Origin: Labilithrix sp.
GTDB lineage: Bacteria > Myxococcota_A > Polyangia > Polyangiales > Polyangiaceae
Assembly (NCBI GenBank): GCA_019637175.1
Contig: JAHBWD010000006.1
Span: 124,001 to 188,000, forward strand
Length of the DNA stretch: 64,000 bases
Direction of reading: 5' to 3'
Shown piece by piece: positions 17,677 through 26,415 of this stretch (positions are counted from its first letter, which is position 1; each line of letters begins with the position of its first letter). Under the pieces are notes generated by a model. It saw nothing but the letters and a program-made list of their open reading frames with translations. It was not told the DNA's origin and did not search any database. A program made the translations under genes and the position numbers.

Positions 17677-18333
17677 ATGACGTCGCGCTTTGCTTCTCGT
17701 GGGATCGCCGTCGGTCTCGCGTCGGTCGTGCTCTCCGCGTTCGGCGCCGCCGGCTTCGCTTGCGTCGGCGACGGGCCCGTCCTTCCGCCGGCGGAGGACG
17801 GCGGAGCGAACGGCGACGCCGCCCCCGCCGATCTCTGTGACAAGTACTGCACGACGGTGACCAAGAACTGCGAGGGGACGAACCGCCAGTATCGCGACGT
17901 CGCCGACTGCATGCGCCTCTGCGCGCTGCTCCCGCAAGGAAACGCGGGCGATCGGACGCTCGACACGGTCGCGTGCCGCCTGGCGAACGCCGAGGTCGCG
18001 ACCGATCGGGCCGCGTGCGCGAAGGCGGGCCCGTGGGGCGGCGACGCTTGCGGCAAGCGCTGCGAGTCGTTCTGCGGCGTCATCTCGCGGAGCTGCGCGA
18101 AGCTCGCGTCGCCGCCGTACGTCGACAACGAAGACTGCCTCCGGAGCGCGTGCGCGTTCACGTTCGATCCGACGGCGGGCGACGGGCCCGATCAGGACTT
18201 CGACGGCGACGACACGCTGAACTGCCGCGCGTTCCACTTGATGCTGGCGATCGACGACGCGCTCCAAGGCCACTGCCCGCACACCAAGCGCGTCAGCGAC
18301 ACGTGCATGGCCCGCGACGCCGGCGCCGACTGA
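17677..18333 (+). CDS. Cys-rich lipoprotein of unknown function
   Basis: A 218-residue exported protein. The hydrophobic signal ends AAGFAC with a likely lipidated C29, followed by a Gly/Asp/Ala linker. The mature part has about fourteen Cys in repeated CxxxC spacing (LCDKYCTTVTKNC, CGKRCESFCGVISRSC), which suggests two similar disulfide-bonded helical modules. No family is recognised. It is monocistronic, convergent with the gene at 18337 with only three bases between stops. Similar small Cys-rich lipoproteins are abundant in Polyangia genomes, which is general knowledge and not a function. Confidence 0.65.
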   Translation: MTSRFASRGIAVGLASVVLSAFGAAGFACVGDGPVLPPAEDGGANGDAAPADLCDKYCTTVTKNCEGTNRQYRDVADCMRLCALLPQGNAGDRTLDTVACRLANAEVATDRAACAKAGPWGGDACGKRCESFCGVISRSCAKLASPPYVDNEDCLRSACAFTFDPTAGDGPDQDFDGDDTLNCRAFHLMLAIDDALQGHCPHTKRVSDTCMARDAGAD

Positions 18334-18336
18334 CGA

Positions 18337-19110
18337 TCAACCCGGACGAACGGCGGCGCACCTCACGCTCACGCGCGTCGTCGCGCTCGCGCCCATCGGC
18401 GTGACGGACGAAGGCGCGCAGCGATCGAGCTGGATCTTGAGCAGCGCGCTGCCGTCGGCGCCGACGTACTCGACGTGCATCCCGCGCGCCGTGGGCTTCT
18501 CGAGCCACTTGCTGAACGGCGGCGCGCCGCCGGCGGTGACCTCGAAGCCGATCGCGCTCGTCGTCACCGCGCCGTCCGGGCGATGCACGATGGTGATCGC
18601 GTCGAGCTTGGACGCCGATCCCGCGGGCAGGCCGTCGAGCGCGACGCGGAAGCCCGTGATGCGCCCACCCGAAGGCGAGCGCGCCGACGCTCGAGCGAGC
18701 GAGAGCACGGGCTGCGTGGTGATCGAGGGCGCGAGGAACCCGAGCTCGAGGTCGAGCGCCCCGCCGGCGCCCATCGCGGGGAGCTTGACCGAAGCGAGGC
18801 GCGCGCCCTCCGCCTTCTTCGCGACCGCGCCGGTCGAGAGGCGCACGCTCGATCGAAGCGCCTTGCCCGCGGCGAAGCCGTCGACGATCGCGCCGAGCGC
18901 CGGCGTGATCTCCGCCGACGAGACGACGAGGTTCGGCGCGCCGGGCCTCTCCGCGAGCTCCGTCGCGCGCACCGATCCCACGCGCGTCTCGCCGATCTGG
19001 AGGAGGAACGTGCCGAGCGCCTTGCCGTCGTCGGCGCGCGCCGTCAGCGGCGTGAGCGGCAAGAGGCTCGTCAGCGCGATCCTCGCGAGGGCTCCGGCTC
19101 GAGGGCTCAT
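18337..19110 (-). CDS. Exported protein of unknown function
   Basis: A 257-residue protein with a signal peptide ending near TARADD (about residue 26). The mature part is rich in beta strands and looks duplicated: a first half with LGTFLLQIGETRVGSVRATEL and a second with GRITGFRVALDGLPAG and SKLDAITIVHR. The first lines recall the start of phage-tail-tube gp19-like proteins, but the match is too loose to name it. The end carries two Cys (LDRCAP, VRCAAV). It is divergent from the beta-helix lipoprotein gene over 137 bp. Confidence 0.6.
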   Translation of the reverse strand: MSPRAGALARIALTSLLPLTPLTARADDGKALGTFLLQIGETRVGSVRATELAERPGAPNLVVSSAEITPALGAIVDGFAAGKALRSSVRLSTGAVAKKAEGARLASVKLPAMGAGGALDLELGFLAPSITTQPVLSLARASARSPSGGRITGFRVALDGLPAGSASKLDAITIVHRPDGAVTTSAIGFEVTAGGAPPFSKWLEKPTARGMHVEYVGADGSALLKIQLDRCAPSSVTPMGASATTRVSVRCAAVRPG

Positions 19111-19247
19111 CGTCGGGCCACCGTGCCATCGCCGGAGCGAAGTGCAAACATTCCGTACTGTCGCGGACTTGAGTCATCTGTGGCTGAGGGCGAAGAGCCT
19201 CGGTTCGGGTGGCATCCCGACGCCGGCTGTGTCATTCGAAAGCCCGC

Positions 19248-21365
19248 ATGATCACGGGGCGCTGGTACGCATCCTTCGCGCTCGCTCTCGCGATCGGCGG
19301 GGCCGCGTGCGGTGACGGCGGCGCCGCCGCCGCGCCGCCCGAGGTCGCGAGCGCGTGCGTCGAAGGCTTCGCGATGGATCCTTCGCTCGGCGCGTGCGTC
19401 GAGATCGCGGCGGCCGACTGTCCGGCGAACACGATGCCGGAGATCGGCAAGGCCGAGTGTCAGCCCGTCGGCTGGTCGGCCGCGTGCCCCGAAGGGTTCG
19501 AGCGCGACGCGACCGGCTGGGGCTGCGTCGACAGAGTCCCGCGCGCCGCGTGCGCAGGCGCCACGCGTGAAGACATCAAGACCGGATCGTGCGTCCCGAT
19601 CGGCGACTGCAACGCGCCGTTCCCTCCGCCCGCGGCCACGCTGTTCGTCGACGACGACGGCGCGGAAGACGCGACGCACTTCAAGACGCTCGGCGCCGCG
19701 ATGGCCGCGGCGGCCGCGGGCGCCACCATCGCCGTGGAAGAAGGGGCGTACGCCGAGGTCATCGAGTTCGAGAAGAACGACGTCACCGTCGTCGGGCGCT
19801 GCGCGGAGAAGGTGAAGTTCACGAAGCCCGGCGGACCGAGCGGGCCGGCCGGCAGGCGCGCGGGCGTCTTCGTGCCGGGCCTCACCGGCGCGAAGCTGCG
19901 CGGCGTCACGGTCTCCGGCTTCCGCGGCGGCGTCTTGATGGAAGACGGCGAGCTCACGATCGAAGACGCGCTGATCGACGGCAACGACACGCTCGGCGTG
20001 TACTTGCGCTTCGGCGGCAAGGCGACGTTCCGGCGCTCGAAGGTTTCGAACGTGACGGCGGGCGACGAGCTCGGCAGCGGCCTCATCGTGTACGACGGCA
20101 GCGTCCTCGCGTTCGAAGACTCCGCCATCGTCGACAACTTCTTCCGTCACGCGACCGTCGACGGCAAGGGCTCGAAGCTCGAGGCGAAGCGAACGGTCTT
20201 CGCGCGCAACACGCCGCGCATCGGGCAGGAAGACGCCGCGGGGATCGCGGTCATCGACGGCGCCGCGCTCGCGCTCTCCCAGAGCGCGGTGCTCGACTCC
20301 GATCATCGCGGCGTCATGGTCGAAGGCGAAGGCAGCCGCGCCGATCTCGACCAGAGCGTCGTGCGTCGCGTCGCGGGCACGCTGAAGAAGAGCGGCGGCG
20401 TCGGCATCTGGGCCGCCGCGAGCGGCACCGTGAAGCTCACGAACAGCGCCGTCACCGACGCGCAGGTCCTCGGCCTCTACGTCACCGGCGGTCCGCTGGA
20501 GAGCGCGCCGGCCAGGCCGGGTAAGGCGATCCTCGAGAAGACGACGTTCATCGGCGTACCCGAGGGCCAGCCCGTCGAGTTCGGGCGATGCGTCTCCGCG
20601 GCGGAGGCGGGCGTCCTCGAGATGCGCGACGCCGCGGTGATCGACTGTCCCCAGGCGGGCGTCGCCTTGCAAACGTCGTCGATCGGCACGTTCGAGCGCC
20701 TCTACGTGAAGGGATCGCGACCGCTCCAGAGCAAGCTCAATGCGTTCGGCGGCTTCGGCGTGATCGTGGAGGAGAAGTCGCAGGCCACCATCACGTCGAG
20801 CTCCTTCGTCGGCAACACGCTCGCCGGCCTCACCACGGTGCTCGACGCGGAGACGACGGCGGAGGCCGTCCTCGTCCGCGACACACGCGAGATCCCGGAG
20901 CTGACCGCGGGCGCCGGTCTGCAGATCGCGCGCGGCGGCAGGCTCACCATCTCGCGCTCGGCGTTCGCTTCGAACACGGTCGAGGCCGTGCTCGTCGCTT
21001 CGGGCGGACTGCTCGCGATGTCGGCGTCGACCGTGCACGGCACGCGCTCCGTCGACGGCACCTTCGGTCACGGGATCGCCGTCTTCCCCGAAGCGCGCGC
21101 GGAGCTCGACGGGGTCGCGATCTTCGACAACCCCGGCGTCGGCCTCGTCGCCGACGGCGGTCAGGCGTTCGTGCGCGGCGGCCTCTTCGCGCGGAACGCC
21201 GTCGCCGTTCACGCGCAGAACGGAACGACCATCACGCAGTCCGACGTCGCGCCCGCAGATCTCGGCGGCGGCGAGATGCGCATCTCCAGCTCGACGCGCT
21301 TCGCCGAGAACGGCACGCGCGTCGGCAGCGGCCTCATCGAGCTGCCGAACCCGCCGATCGAATGA
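19248..21365 (+). CDS. Lipoprotein with right-handed parallel beta-helix
   Basis: A 705-residue lipoprotein with lipobox GGAAC (C21). Residues 25-135 are Cys-rich with repeated CxEGFxxD pattern. From about residue 140, FVDDDGAEDATHFKTLGAAM begins a long run of right-handed beta-helix rungs (repeats with GNxT, SxVxxN, GVxVxG patterns such as DNFFRHATVDGKGSKLEA and DHRGVMVEGEGSRADL). Proteins of this shape are surface polysaccharide-binding or lyase-like proteins, but no catalytic residues are evident. The ATG at 19248 places the signal peptide correctly; an upstream ATG at 19209 would not. The stop overlaps the next lipoprotein gene (ATGATG). Confidence 0.75.
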   Translation: MITGRWYASFALALAIGGAACGDGGAAAAPPEVASACVEGFAMDPSLGACVEIAAADCPANTMPEIGKAECQPVGWSAACPEGFERDATGWGCVDRVPRAACAGATREDIKTGSCVPIGDCNAPFPPPAATLFVDDDGAEDATHFKTLGAAMAAAAAGATIAVEEGAYAEVIEFEKNDVTVVGRCAEKVKFTKPGGPSGPAGRRAGVFVPGLTGAKLRGVTVSGFRGGVLMEDGELTIEDALIDGNDTLGVYLRFGGKATFRRSKVSNVTAGDELGSGLIVYDGSVLAFEDSAIVDNFFRHATVDGKGSKLEAKRTVFARNTPRIGQEDAAGIAVIDGAALALSQSAVLDSDHRGVMVEGEGSRADLDQSVVRRVAGTLKKSGGVGIWAAASGTVKLTNSAVTDAQVLGLYVTGGPLESAPARPGKAILEKTTFIGVPEGQPVEFGRCVSAAEAGVLEMRDAAVIDCPQAGVALQTSSIGTFERLYVKGSRPLQSKLNAFGGFGVIVEEKSQATITSSSFVGNTLAGLTTVLDAETTAEAVLVRDTREIPELTAGAGLQIARGGRLTISRSAFASNTVEAVLVASGGLLAMSASTVHGTRSVDGTFGHGIAVFPEARAELDGVAIFDNPGVGLVADGGQAFVRGGLFARNAVAVHAQNGTTITQSDVAPADLGGGEMRISSSTRFAENGTRVGSGLIELPNPPIE

Positions 21366-22585
21366 TGAAGCGCCTCGCTCTCGCTCTCGTGCTCTGCGTC
21401 GCGGCCTCGTGCGGGTCCGATCCCGCGCCCCCGGGAGGGGCGCCCGAGGAGGAAGGCGGCGCGCCGCCCTCGGGCGAGGGAGGCGCCCTCGACGCCGGCG
21501 GCGACGCCGCGAGCGCGTGCCCCCGCAAGCCTCGAGAGGCAGATCGCCCGCGCAAGGTCGTCATCTCGCATCCCTTCAAGGCCGCGGGAACGAAGGGCAC
21601 CGCGTTCGAAGTGCTCGATCTCTCCGCCGCGGGCGCGCTCACCAAGGCCAACGTCACCTTCGACATGGGCACGGCGAACCAAACGCCGATCGTGTTCACG
21701 CCCGACGGCGCCGTCGGGCTGGTCGCGCAAGACGACGGCTCGGTCGGCGCGTTCGTGCTCGACGACGCCGGCGTGAAGGTCGTCCACGCCGCCTTCACGG
21801 GCGACTTCTACGCGCACGCGATCGTCGTCGACGCGACGGGGACGCGCGCGTTCGTGCTCGACGCGCAGACCGACGACAACGGCGGCGGCGTCTACGAGCT
21901 GGCGATCGGGTGCGACGGCGCGCTCACGAGCAAGGGCCGCGTCATCCCCGGCGGAACGGCGCACGCGATGACGCTCTTGCCGGGCGATCCGACCAAGGCG
22001 CTGCTCTCCGCGGGCAAGGCCTTCGCGTCGCCGGCGGGCGACGACGCGCACCTCGTCGATCTCGGCGCGCTCTCCCTCGTCGCGAGCGGCAAGGCGTACG
22101 GCAGCGGCAACGCGATCGTCTCGTCGGTGGCGGTCATGCCGAACGGCAAGCACGCGCTCGTGGCCGACGACAGCGCGGTCGCCGGCAGCCGCGTCGCGGT
22201 GGTGACGCTCCCGGCGATCGCGCCCGTGCAGACGCTCACGACCGAGTATCCGGCGGCGGTGGTCGCGTCGCCCTTCGGCAACGCGGCGCTCGTCTTGAAC
22301 GACGACAGCACCGACGAGCTCACGGTGCTCTCGTACGACGAGCGGAACACGGCGGCGCCGTTCGCGATCAAGGGGCGCGTCGCGTACCAGTTCCCGAAGC
22401 CGCAGATCCCGATCGCCGCCGCGATGATCGAGCGCGGCGCGCTCCAGGGGCGCGTGCTGATCTCCGAGAACCTCGCCGTCCGCCAGGTGCAGTTCACGCC
22501 GCAGGGCGACGTCACCGACGTCGAGAAGTTCTCCGTCGGCGCCGGCATCCCGAACATCGTCGGCGTCGTCGGCGTCCAGCCTTGA
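21362..22585 (+). CDS. Lipoprotein with beta-propeller-like repeats
   Basis: A 407-residue lipoprotein (lipobox AASC, C17) with a Gly/Glu/Pro/Ala-rich linker to about residue 55. The rest reads as repeated four-strand blades, e.g. TPIVFTPDGAVGLVAQDDGSV, HAIVVDATGTRAFVLDAQ, SSVAVMPNGKHALVADDS and AVVASPFGNAALVLNDDS, like the lactonase/YVTN propeller group. No catalytic residue set is seen. The ATG overlaps the stop of the beta-helix lipoprotein gene by four bases, so the two are coupled and may work together at the outer membrane. Confidence 0.72.
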   Translation: MMKRLALALVLCVAASCGSDPAPPGGAPEEEGGAPPSGEGGALDAGGDAASACPRKPREADRPRKVVISHPFKAAGTKGTAFEVLDLSAAGALTKANVTFDMGTANQTPIVFTPDGAVGLVAQDDGSVGAFVLDDAGVKVVHAAFTGDFYAHAIVVDATGTRAFVLDAQTDDNGGGVYELAIGCDGALTSKGRVIPGGTAHAMTLLPGDPTKALLSAGKAFASPAGDDAHLVDLGALSLVASGKAYGSGNAIVSSVAVMPNGKHALVADDSAVAGSRVAVVTLPAIAPVQTLTTEYPAAVVASPFGNAALVLNDDSTDELTVLSYDERNTAAPFAIKGRVAYQFPKPQIPIAAAMIERGALQGRVLISENLAVRQVQFTPQGDVTDVEKFSVGAGIPNIVGVVGVQP

Positions 22586-23046
22586 CGGCACCGGCACCGG
22601 GCGGGCGCGCGCGGCTCCGCGAGCGCGGCCTCGCTCCGTGTGCGTTGGAAACACCAAACCTAGCCGTTATGCGCATCATGCATACTGTGCGAGGTTGAAT
22701 CGAGTTTTGCGACAGCGTCCACGCAACTCCGGCGGAGGAGCGAAGGGCTCGAGCGTCCTTCGATCGCATCACGCGCGGCGAGCTGGCCAGGCCCGCGCGG
22801 AGGGCGGCGAGCCGTGGCAGGAGCGCGGCGTAAGGGCGTTCAGGAACGAGGCGTCGTGCTCGACGCTGGTGCGTTCAGCGCGAAAGCTCGTGGGCATGCT
22901 CCTCGGCGTCGCGGGCGCCGCAGATCCCGTCGACGGCCACGTCGTCCTGCTCGCGCGATCTCCGTGCGCTCGATCCGACCGTCATGATCGTTCGCGCTTG
23001 ACGGGGTCTCGCCTCGCTCGCTCGTCGAGGTGCCTCACCTGTTCGG
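22586..23046. other. 461-bp gap without a supported gene
   Basis: The gap lies between the propeller lipoprotein gene and the convergent lipoprotein gene at 23047. Short open stretches on both strands lack start signals and protein-like composition. 22635-22710 is AT-richer than the surroundings. The only structure seen is the hairpin at 22605-22626. Confidence 0.5.
22605..22626 (+). terminator. GC-rich hairpin after the propeller lipoprotein gene
   Basis: GCGCGCGCGG and CCGCGAGCGC pair over ten positions with one mismatch and a two-base gap, 20 bp after the stop at 22585. There is no U-run after it, so it may be a mRNA-stabilising hairpin and not an intrinsic terminator. Confidence 0.3.
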
Positions 23047-23646
23047 TCACGGCTCGACCTTCGCACCGCAGGCGCGGGCCGCTTCTTGGAGGACGTGCCT
23101 GTCGCGCTCCGCGGTCGTCTTGTCGATGCCGCCGGAGTTGAACCACGGCGGCAGCGGCACCTCGTCGGCGGCCTTGCCGACGGCCTCGTCGCCCTTCTGC
23201 GCGGCGCACGCGCGCGTCGTGAGATCGACGAGCAGCGCCATCCCGCCGTGGTGCATCAGCGTCGCGCCCGGGCTCGTTCCCGAGCCTGTCCACCGCCTGT
23301 CTGCGCCGTAGTCTTGATGTCGCTCGAGGAGCCTGGCGGCCTCGCGGATCCCGCCGGCGGTCTCGGGCTGCCGGGTGATCGTCTCGAACAAGCCGTCGAT
23401 CGCCGCGAGCTGCGCCGCCCGCGCGCCGACGCCGAGCCGCGTCTTCCGCGCTTGCTCGCCGAGCACCGGCGCGCGGTCGGTGAAGGAGAGCCACGCGGGC
23501 GCGCTCGCGTCCGTCGTGTCGCTGCTCGCGGGCACGCTCGCGGGCGCGCTCGCGGCGGAGCTCGCGCCCGCGTCGGCGTTCGTGCTCGGCTTCGCGCATC
23601 CGATCGCGAGCATCATCGAGAGCCAGAAGGAGAGTCGCGCGTCCAC
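23047..23646 (-). CDS. Small lipoprotein of unknown function
   Basis: A 199-residue lipoprotein: short signal ending LAIGC (C17), Ala/Ser-rich linker to about 55, then a mainly helical domain (RKTRLGVGARAAQLAAIDGLFETI, GIREAARLLERHQDY, TSPGATLMHHGGMALLVDL) and a C-terminal helix with two Cys. A GTG at 23646 is chosen as start because the only ATG leaves too short a signal. It lies 15 bp after the stop of fliS in the same direction and could be read through from the flagellar operon, but no flagellar protein of this type is known to me. Function unknown. Confidence 0.55.
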   Translation of the reverse strand: MDARLSFWLSMMLAIGCAKPSTNADAGASSAASAPASVPASSDTTDASAPAWLSFTDRAPVLGEQARKTRLGVGARAAQLAAIDGLFETITRQPETAGGIREAARLLERHQDYGADRRWTGSGTSPGATLMHHGGMALLVDLTTRACAAQKGDEAVGKAADEVPLPPWFNSGGIDKTTAERDRHVLQEAARACGAKVEP

Positions 23647-23660
23647 GACGCCGAACGATA

Positions 23661-24047
23661 TCAGCCCTTGCCGAGGATCTCCGCCCAGCCGTCGCGAACG
23701 GGACGCAGCACGCGCCGGATCTCCTCGAGCGCCGCGCGATCCTGCGTGAGGTTGGCGGCGAGCAGACGCGAGCGGCAGAACGTGTAGAGCGCGGCGAGGT
23801 TGTCGCACAGCTCGGGCGCGTGGCTGCGGTCGAGGCCGCCCTCGAGCTGCTCGAGGATCGCGATGCACCGCCCGATGCGCTCGCCGGAGCGCGCGCGGTC
23901 GCCCTTCTCCATCGCCGCCTCCGCCTCCGACGAGAAGCGAATCGCGCCGTCGAAGAGGAGCAGCACGAGCTCGGCCGGCGAGCACTGCTTGACCTGCGCG
24001 TTGCGGTACCGCAGCGCGACCTCGTGGGGCAGGTGCATCGCGCTCAT
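23661..24047 (-). CDS. fliS: Flagellin chaperone FliS
   Basis: A 128-residue helical protein. ALRYRNAQVKQCSPAELVLL with LLFDGAIRFSSEAEAAMEKG is the typical FliS first half, and RIGRCIAILEQLEGGLD through NLAALYTFCRSRLLAANL the second. FliS binds the flagellin C-terminal helix in the cytoplasm and prevents premature assembly. The ATG overlaps the fliD stop (ATGA). It is the last recognised gene of the minus-strand flagellar series, downstream of flagellin and cap, as in many flagellar loci. Confidence 0.92.
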   Translation of the reverse strand: MSAMHLPHEVALRYRNAQVKQCSPAELVLLLFDGAIRFSSEAEAAMEKGDRARSGERIGRCIAILEQLEGGLDRSHAPELCDNLAALYTFCRSRLLAANLTQDRAALEEIRRVLRPVRDGWAEILGKG

Positions 24048-25393
24048 AGGTTGTTGCCTCCGAGCTTCGGCATGTTCGAGATCGCCGACGACATCGATTG
24101 ATAGCGGCCCACGGCTTGGTCCATGTTCGAGAACTGTTTGCGGAGCTGCTCGCCGTACATCACGAGGCGGCCCTCCATCTTCGTCTTCGTCGTCGCGAGG
24201 CGCTTGCTCTTCGCGCCCAACGCCGCGATGCGCGCCTTGATCGCGCCGCCGTCCTTCGTGACGAGCCCGTCGACCGTCGACATGAGCGTCGACATCATGC
24301 CCGTCGCGCCCGTCACGGCGTCGGTGACGAAGAGCCGGCGCACGGCGTCGGGATCGGCGGACATGGCGGCCGCCAGCTTCTGTTTGTCGAGCGAGAGCGT
24401 GCCGTCGGCCTTGGTGATGAGTCCCATGCTCCTCAGGTTCGGGTGCGAGCCCGTCGCGCCCGGCACGGCATCGGAGATCAACTTTCCGAGCCGGTGAAGC
24501 GCGGTCCGCACGGCGGAGTCGGCCGCGAGCAGCGGGTTCTGCGCCTTCTGCGCGCCGAAGCCTGCCGCGGCGTGCCCGCTGTTGACGACGTCGTTGTACG
24601 CCGTCACGAACGCCGTGAGCTTCTGCTCGAGCGCGGTCGGATCGGCGGCGATCGACACGGTGGCGGGAGAGGTCGTCACCTTCGTCAGCGCGAGCTTCAC
24701 GCCGGCGATGGCGCCCGTCACCTGGTTCGACGGGCTCGTGATCGCGATCCCGTCGATCGTCAGCGACGCGTCCTGCGCCGTCTCGTAGGTGCTCCCGGGC
24801 AGCGAGAAGCCGAGCGAGACGCCGTTCTCCGTGACCGTGAACTCGTTCGCGGCGCCGGTGTCGAGGCCTTGCAGGAGGAGGCGGTGCGACGTGCCGTCGA
24901 AGATGACCGACGCGCTGACGCGCGCGCCGCTCGAGGAGATCTTCGCCGCGATGTCGCCGAGCGAGTCGGTCGCGAGCACGTCGACGGTGACGGGCGAACC
25001 GGCGCCCATCTGGATGTCGAGCGAGCCCGTGAATCCGAGCGCCGCGGCGCTCGACGCAAACGTCTCCGACCGCGACTTCTGCGCCCGCGCGAGCGCGGCG
25101 ACCTCGACGTCGAACGAGCCGATGCTCGCCGAGCCGGTCGTCGTCGCCACGATGGCTGGGTCGTTCGACGTTGCCGCGAACGACGAGAAGCCCGTCGGCG
25201 TCGAGAGCGCGAGCGCCGCGGTCTTGAGCGCGGCGAGCTTCGAGGAGAGCGACGTGATCGTCTGCGCGGCGGCGTCCGTCTGGAGCTTCTTCGTCTCGAT
25301 CTGCGCGATGGGCTGGCGCGCGACGCCCATGAGGCCGTCGACCAACGCCCCCGTATCGATGCCCGACGCAAGACCACCCAGAGAAACCGCCAT
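24044..25393 (-). CDS. fliD: Flagellar filament cap protein FliD (HAP2)
   Basis: A 449-residue protein with the FliD N-terminus GLASGIDTGALVDGLMGVARQPI followed by a coiled-coil segment (IAQIETKKLQTDAAAQTIT). The C-terminal domain is GGAIKARIAALGAKSKRLATTKTKMEGR ending QFSNMDQAVGRYQSMSSAISNM. The middle region (about 100-290) holds the variable cap domains. It caps the growing filament and folds flagellin. GAGGTGAGG precedes the ATG. It follows fliC after 71 bp that contain a strong hairpin, and overlaps fliS. Length is typical. Confidence 0.93.
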   Translation of the reverse strand: MAVSLGGLASGIDTGALVDGLMGVARQPIAQIETKKLQTDAAAQTITSLSSKLAALKTAALALSTPTGFSSFAATSNDPAIVATTTGSASIGSFDVEVAALARAQKSRSETFASSAAALGFTGSLDIQMGAGSPVTVDVLATDSLGDIAAKISSSGARVSASVIFDGTSHRLLLQGLDTGAANEFTVTENGVSLGFSLPGSTYETAQDASLTIDGIAITSPSNQVTGAIAGVKLALTKVTTSPATVSIAADPTALEQKLTAFVTAYNDVVNSGHAAAGFGAQKAQNPLLAADSAVRTALHRLGKLISDAVPGATGSHPNLRSMGLITKADGTLSLDKQKLAAAMSADPDAVRRLFVTDAVTGATGMMSTLMSTVDGLVTKDGGAIKARIAALGAKSKRLATTKTKMEGRLVMYGEQLRKQFSNMDQAVGRYQSMSSAISNMPKLGGNNL

Positions 25394-25419
25394 GCCTCAC
25401 CTCGCTGGATACGTCTCGC

Positions 25420-25445
25420 GCGCGCCTTCCCCCCGAGGCGCGCGC
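25420..25445 (-). terminator. Hairpin between fliC and fliD
   Basis: Arms CGCGCGCC and GGCGCGCG pair perfectly over eight bases around a ten-base loop, 20 bp after the fliC stop. There is no U-tract. It could attenuate reading from fliC into fliD or stabilise the flagellin mRNA, which would explain much higher flagellin than cap output. Confidence 0.4.
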
Positions 25446-25464
25446 GAGCCTTCGTGTCGTTCGA

Positions 25465-26292
25465 TCAGCCGCGGAGCAGCTGCATCGCGAGCTGCGGGCT
25501 CTGGTTGGCCTGCGACAGGATCGCGGCGCCCGCCTGCGCGAGCACCTGGTTCTTCGACATGCTCGCGGTCTCGGCCGCGATGTCGACGTCACGGATGCGG
25601 CTGACGGCGGCCGACATGTTGACCTGCTGCGCCTGCAGACCGGAGACCGCGAACGAGAAGCGGTTGAGCGACGAGCCGAAGCCCTCGCGCACGGTGCTGA
25701 GCGACTGGATGGCGTCGTCGATCGCGGTGATCGCGGTCTGCGCGTTCGCGAAGCTCGTCACGTCGCCGCCGCCGACGGCGAGGCCCGCGGCGTCCGCGCC
25801 GCCGAAGCTGATCGAGATGCGGTCGGTCGAGGCCGTGCCGATGCCGACCTGGAAGTCACGCGACGCCGCCGCGCCCGAGAGCAGGCTGATGCCGTTGAAC
25901 TGGGTCGACGCCGCGATGCGATCGATCTCGGAGAGGTTCGCCTGGTACTCCGTGTCGAGGTTCGTGTAGTCGCTCGTCTGGAGGTTGCCGTTCGACGCCT
26001 GCACCGCGAGCTCACGCATGCGCGTGAGGAGCTCGTGGATCTGCTCGGCGCCGCCGTCGGCCGTCTGCACCATGCTGATGCCGTCGTTCGCGTTGCGCTC
26101 CGCGACGGCCATCGAACGCACCTGCGCGTTCATCGACTTGACGATGCCGAGGCCCGCCGCGTCGTCGGACGCGTCGTTGATTCGATAGCCGCTCGAGAGC
26201 TTGGCGAAGTTCTTCGAGAGGGCTGCCGCCGTCTTCCCGAGCTGGCTCTGCGCGACGCTAGAGGCGGTGTTGGTTTGGATGACGACTGCCAT
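25465..26292 (-). CDS. fliC: Flagellin
   Basis: A 275-residue flagellin made essentially of D0 and D1 domains. The N-terminal part includes QLGKTAAALSKNFAKLSSGYRI, NDASDDAAGLGI and ERNANDGISMVQTADGG; the C-terminal part includes LNRFSFAVSGLQAQ, NMSAAVSRIRDVDIAAE and LAQAGAAILSQANQSPQLAMQLLRG. The outer variable domain is nearly absent (about 150-190), making this one of the shorter flagellins. Only one copy is seen in the window. AAGGAG lies before the ATG. A sigma-28-like element is found about 90-115 bp upstream, in line with late expression through FliA and FlgM. Confidence 0.96.
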   Translation of the reverse strand: MAVVIQTNTASSVAQSQLGKTAAALSKNFAKLSSGYRINDASDDAAGLGIVKSMNAQVRSMAVAERNANDGISMVQTADGGAEQIHELLTRMRELAVQASNGNLQTSDYTNLDTEYQANLSEIDRIAASTQFNGISLLSGAAASRDFQVGIGTASTDRISISFGGADAAGLAVGGGDVTSFANAQTAITAIDDAIQSLSTVREGFGSSLNRFSFAVSGLQAQQVNMSAAVSRIRDVDIAAETASMSKNQVLAQAGAAILSQANQSPQLAMQLLRG

Positions 26293-26382
26293 GATTCTCT
26301 GCTCCTTGTTGAGGACGAGCCTCGATATGCCGGAAGCGCCGGCTGCGCTTGGGTGCCGCGCTTCGTCGGCTTCAATTCCGCG

Positions 26383-26409
26383 AGAACGGCTTCGCCGCGC
26401 GGAACTTGA
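26383..26409 (-). promoter_or_regulatory. Sigma-28-like promoter of fliC
   Basis: On the minus strand TCAAGTTC, an 11-base spacer, then GCCGTTCT. The spacing equals the enteric sigma-28 consensus (TAAAGTTT-N11-GCCGATAA), with six of eight bases matched at -35 and GCCG at -10. It overlaps only the gap and stop region after the glucosaminidase gene and lies about 90 bp before the fliC ATG. Confidence 0.5.
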
Positions 26410-26415
26410 TGATCG

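Noticed and set aside
15474..18161. A very long open frame (about 895 codons) on the minus strand opposite the carboxyltransferase gene.
   Set aside because: It is Arg/His/Asp-rich antisense sequence produced by high GC at third positions. The plus-strand frame encodes a clear carboxyltransferase.
18337..19110. Similarity to phage-tail-tube (gp19-like) proteins.
   Set aside because: Only a short loose match at the mature N-terminus; the protein has a signal peptide and no phage genes are nearby.
22875..23066. Short open frames on both strands in the gap after the propeller lipoprotein gene.
   Set aside because: No ribosome-binding site, skewed Arg content and no recognisable motif.
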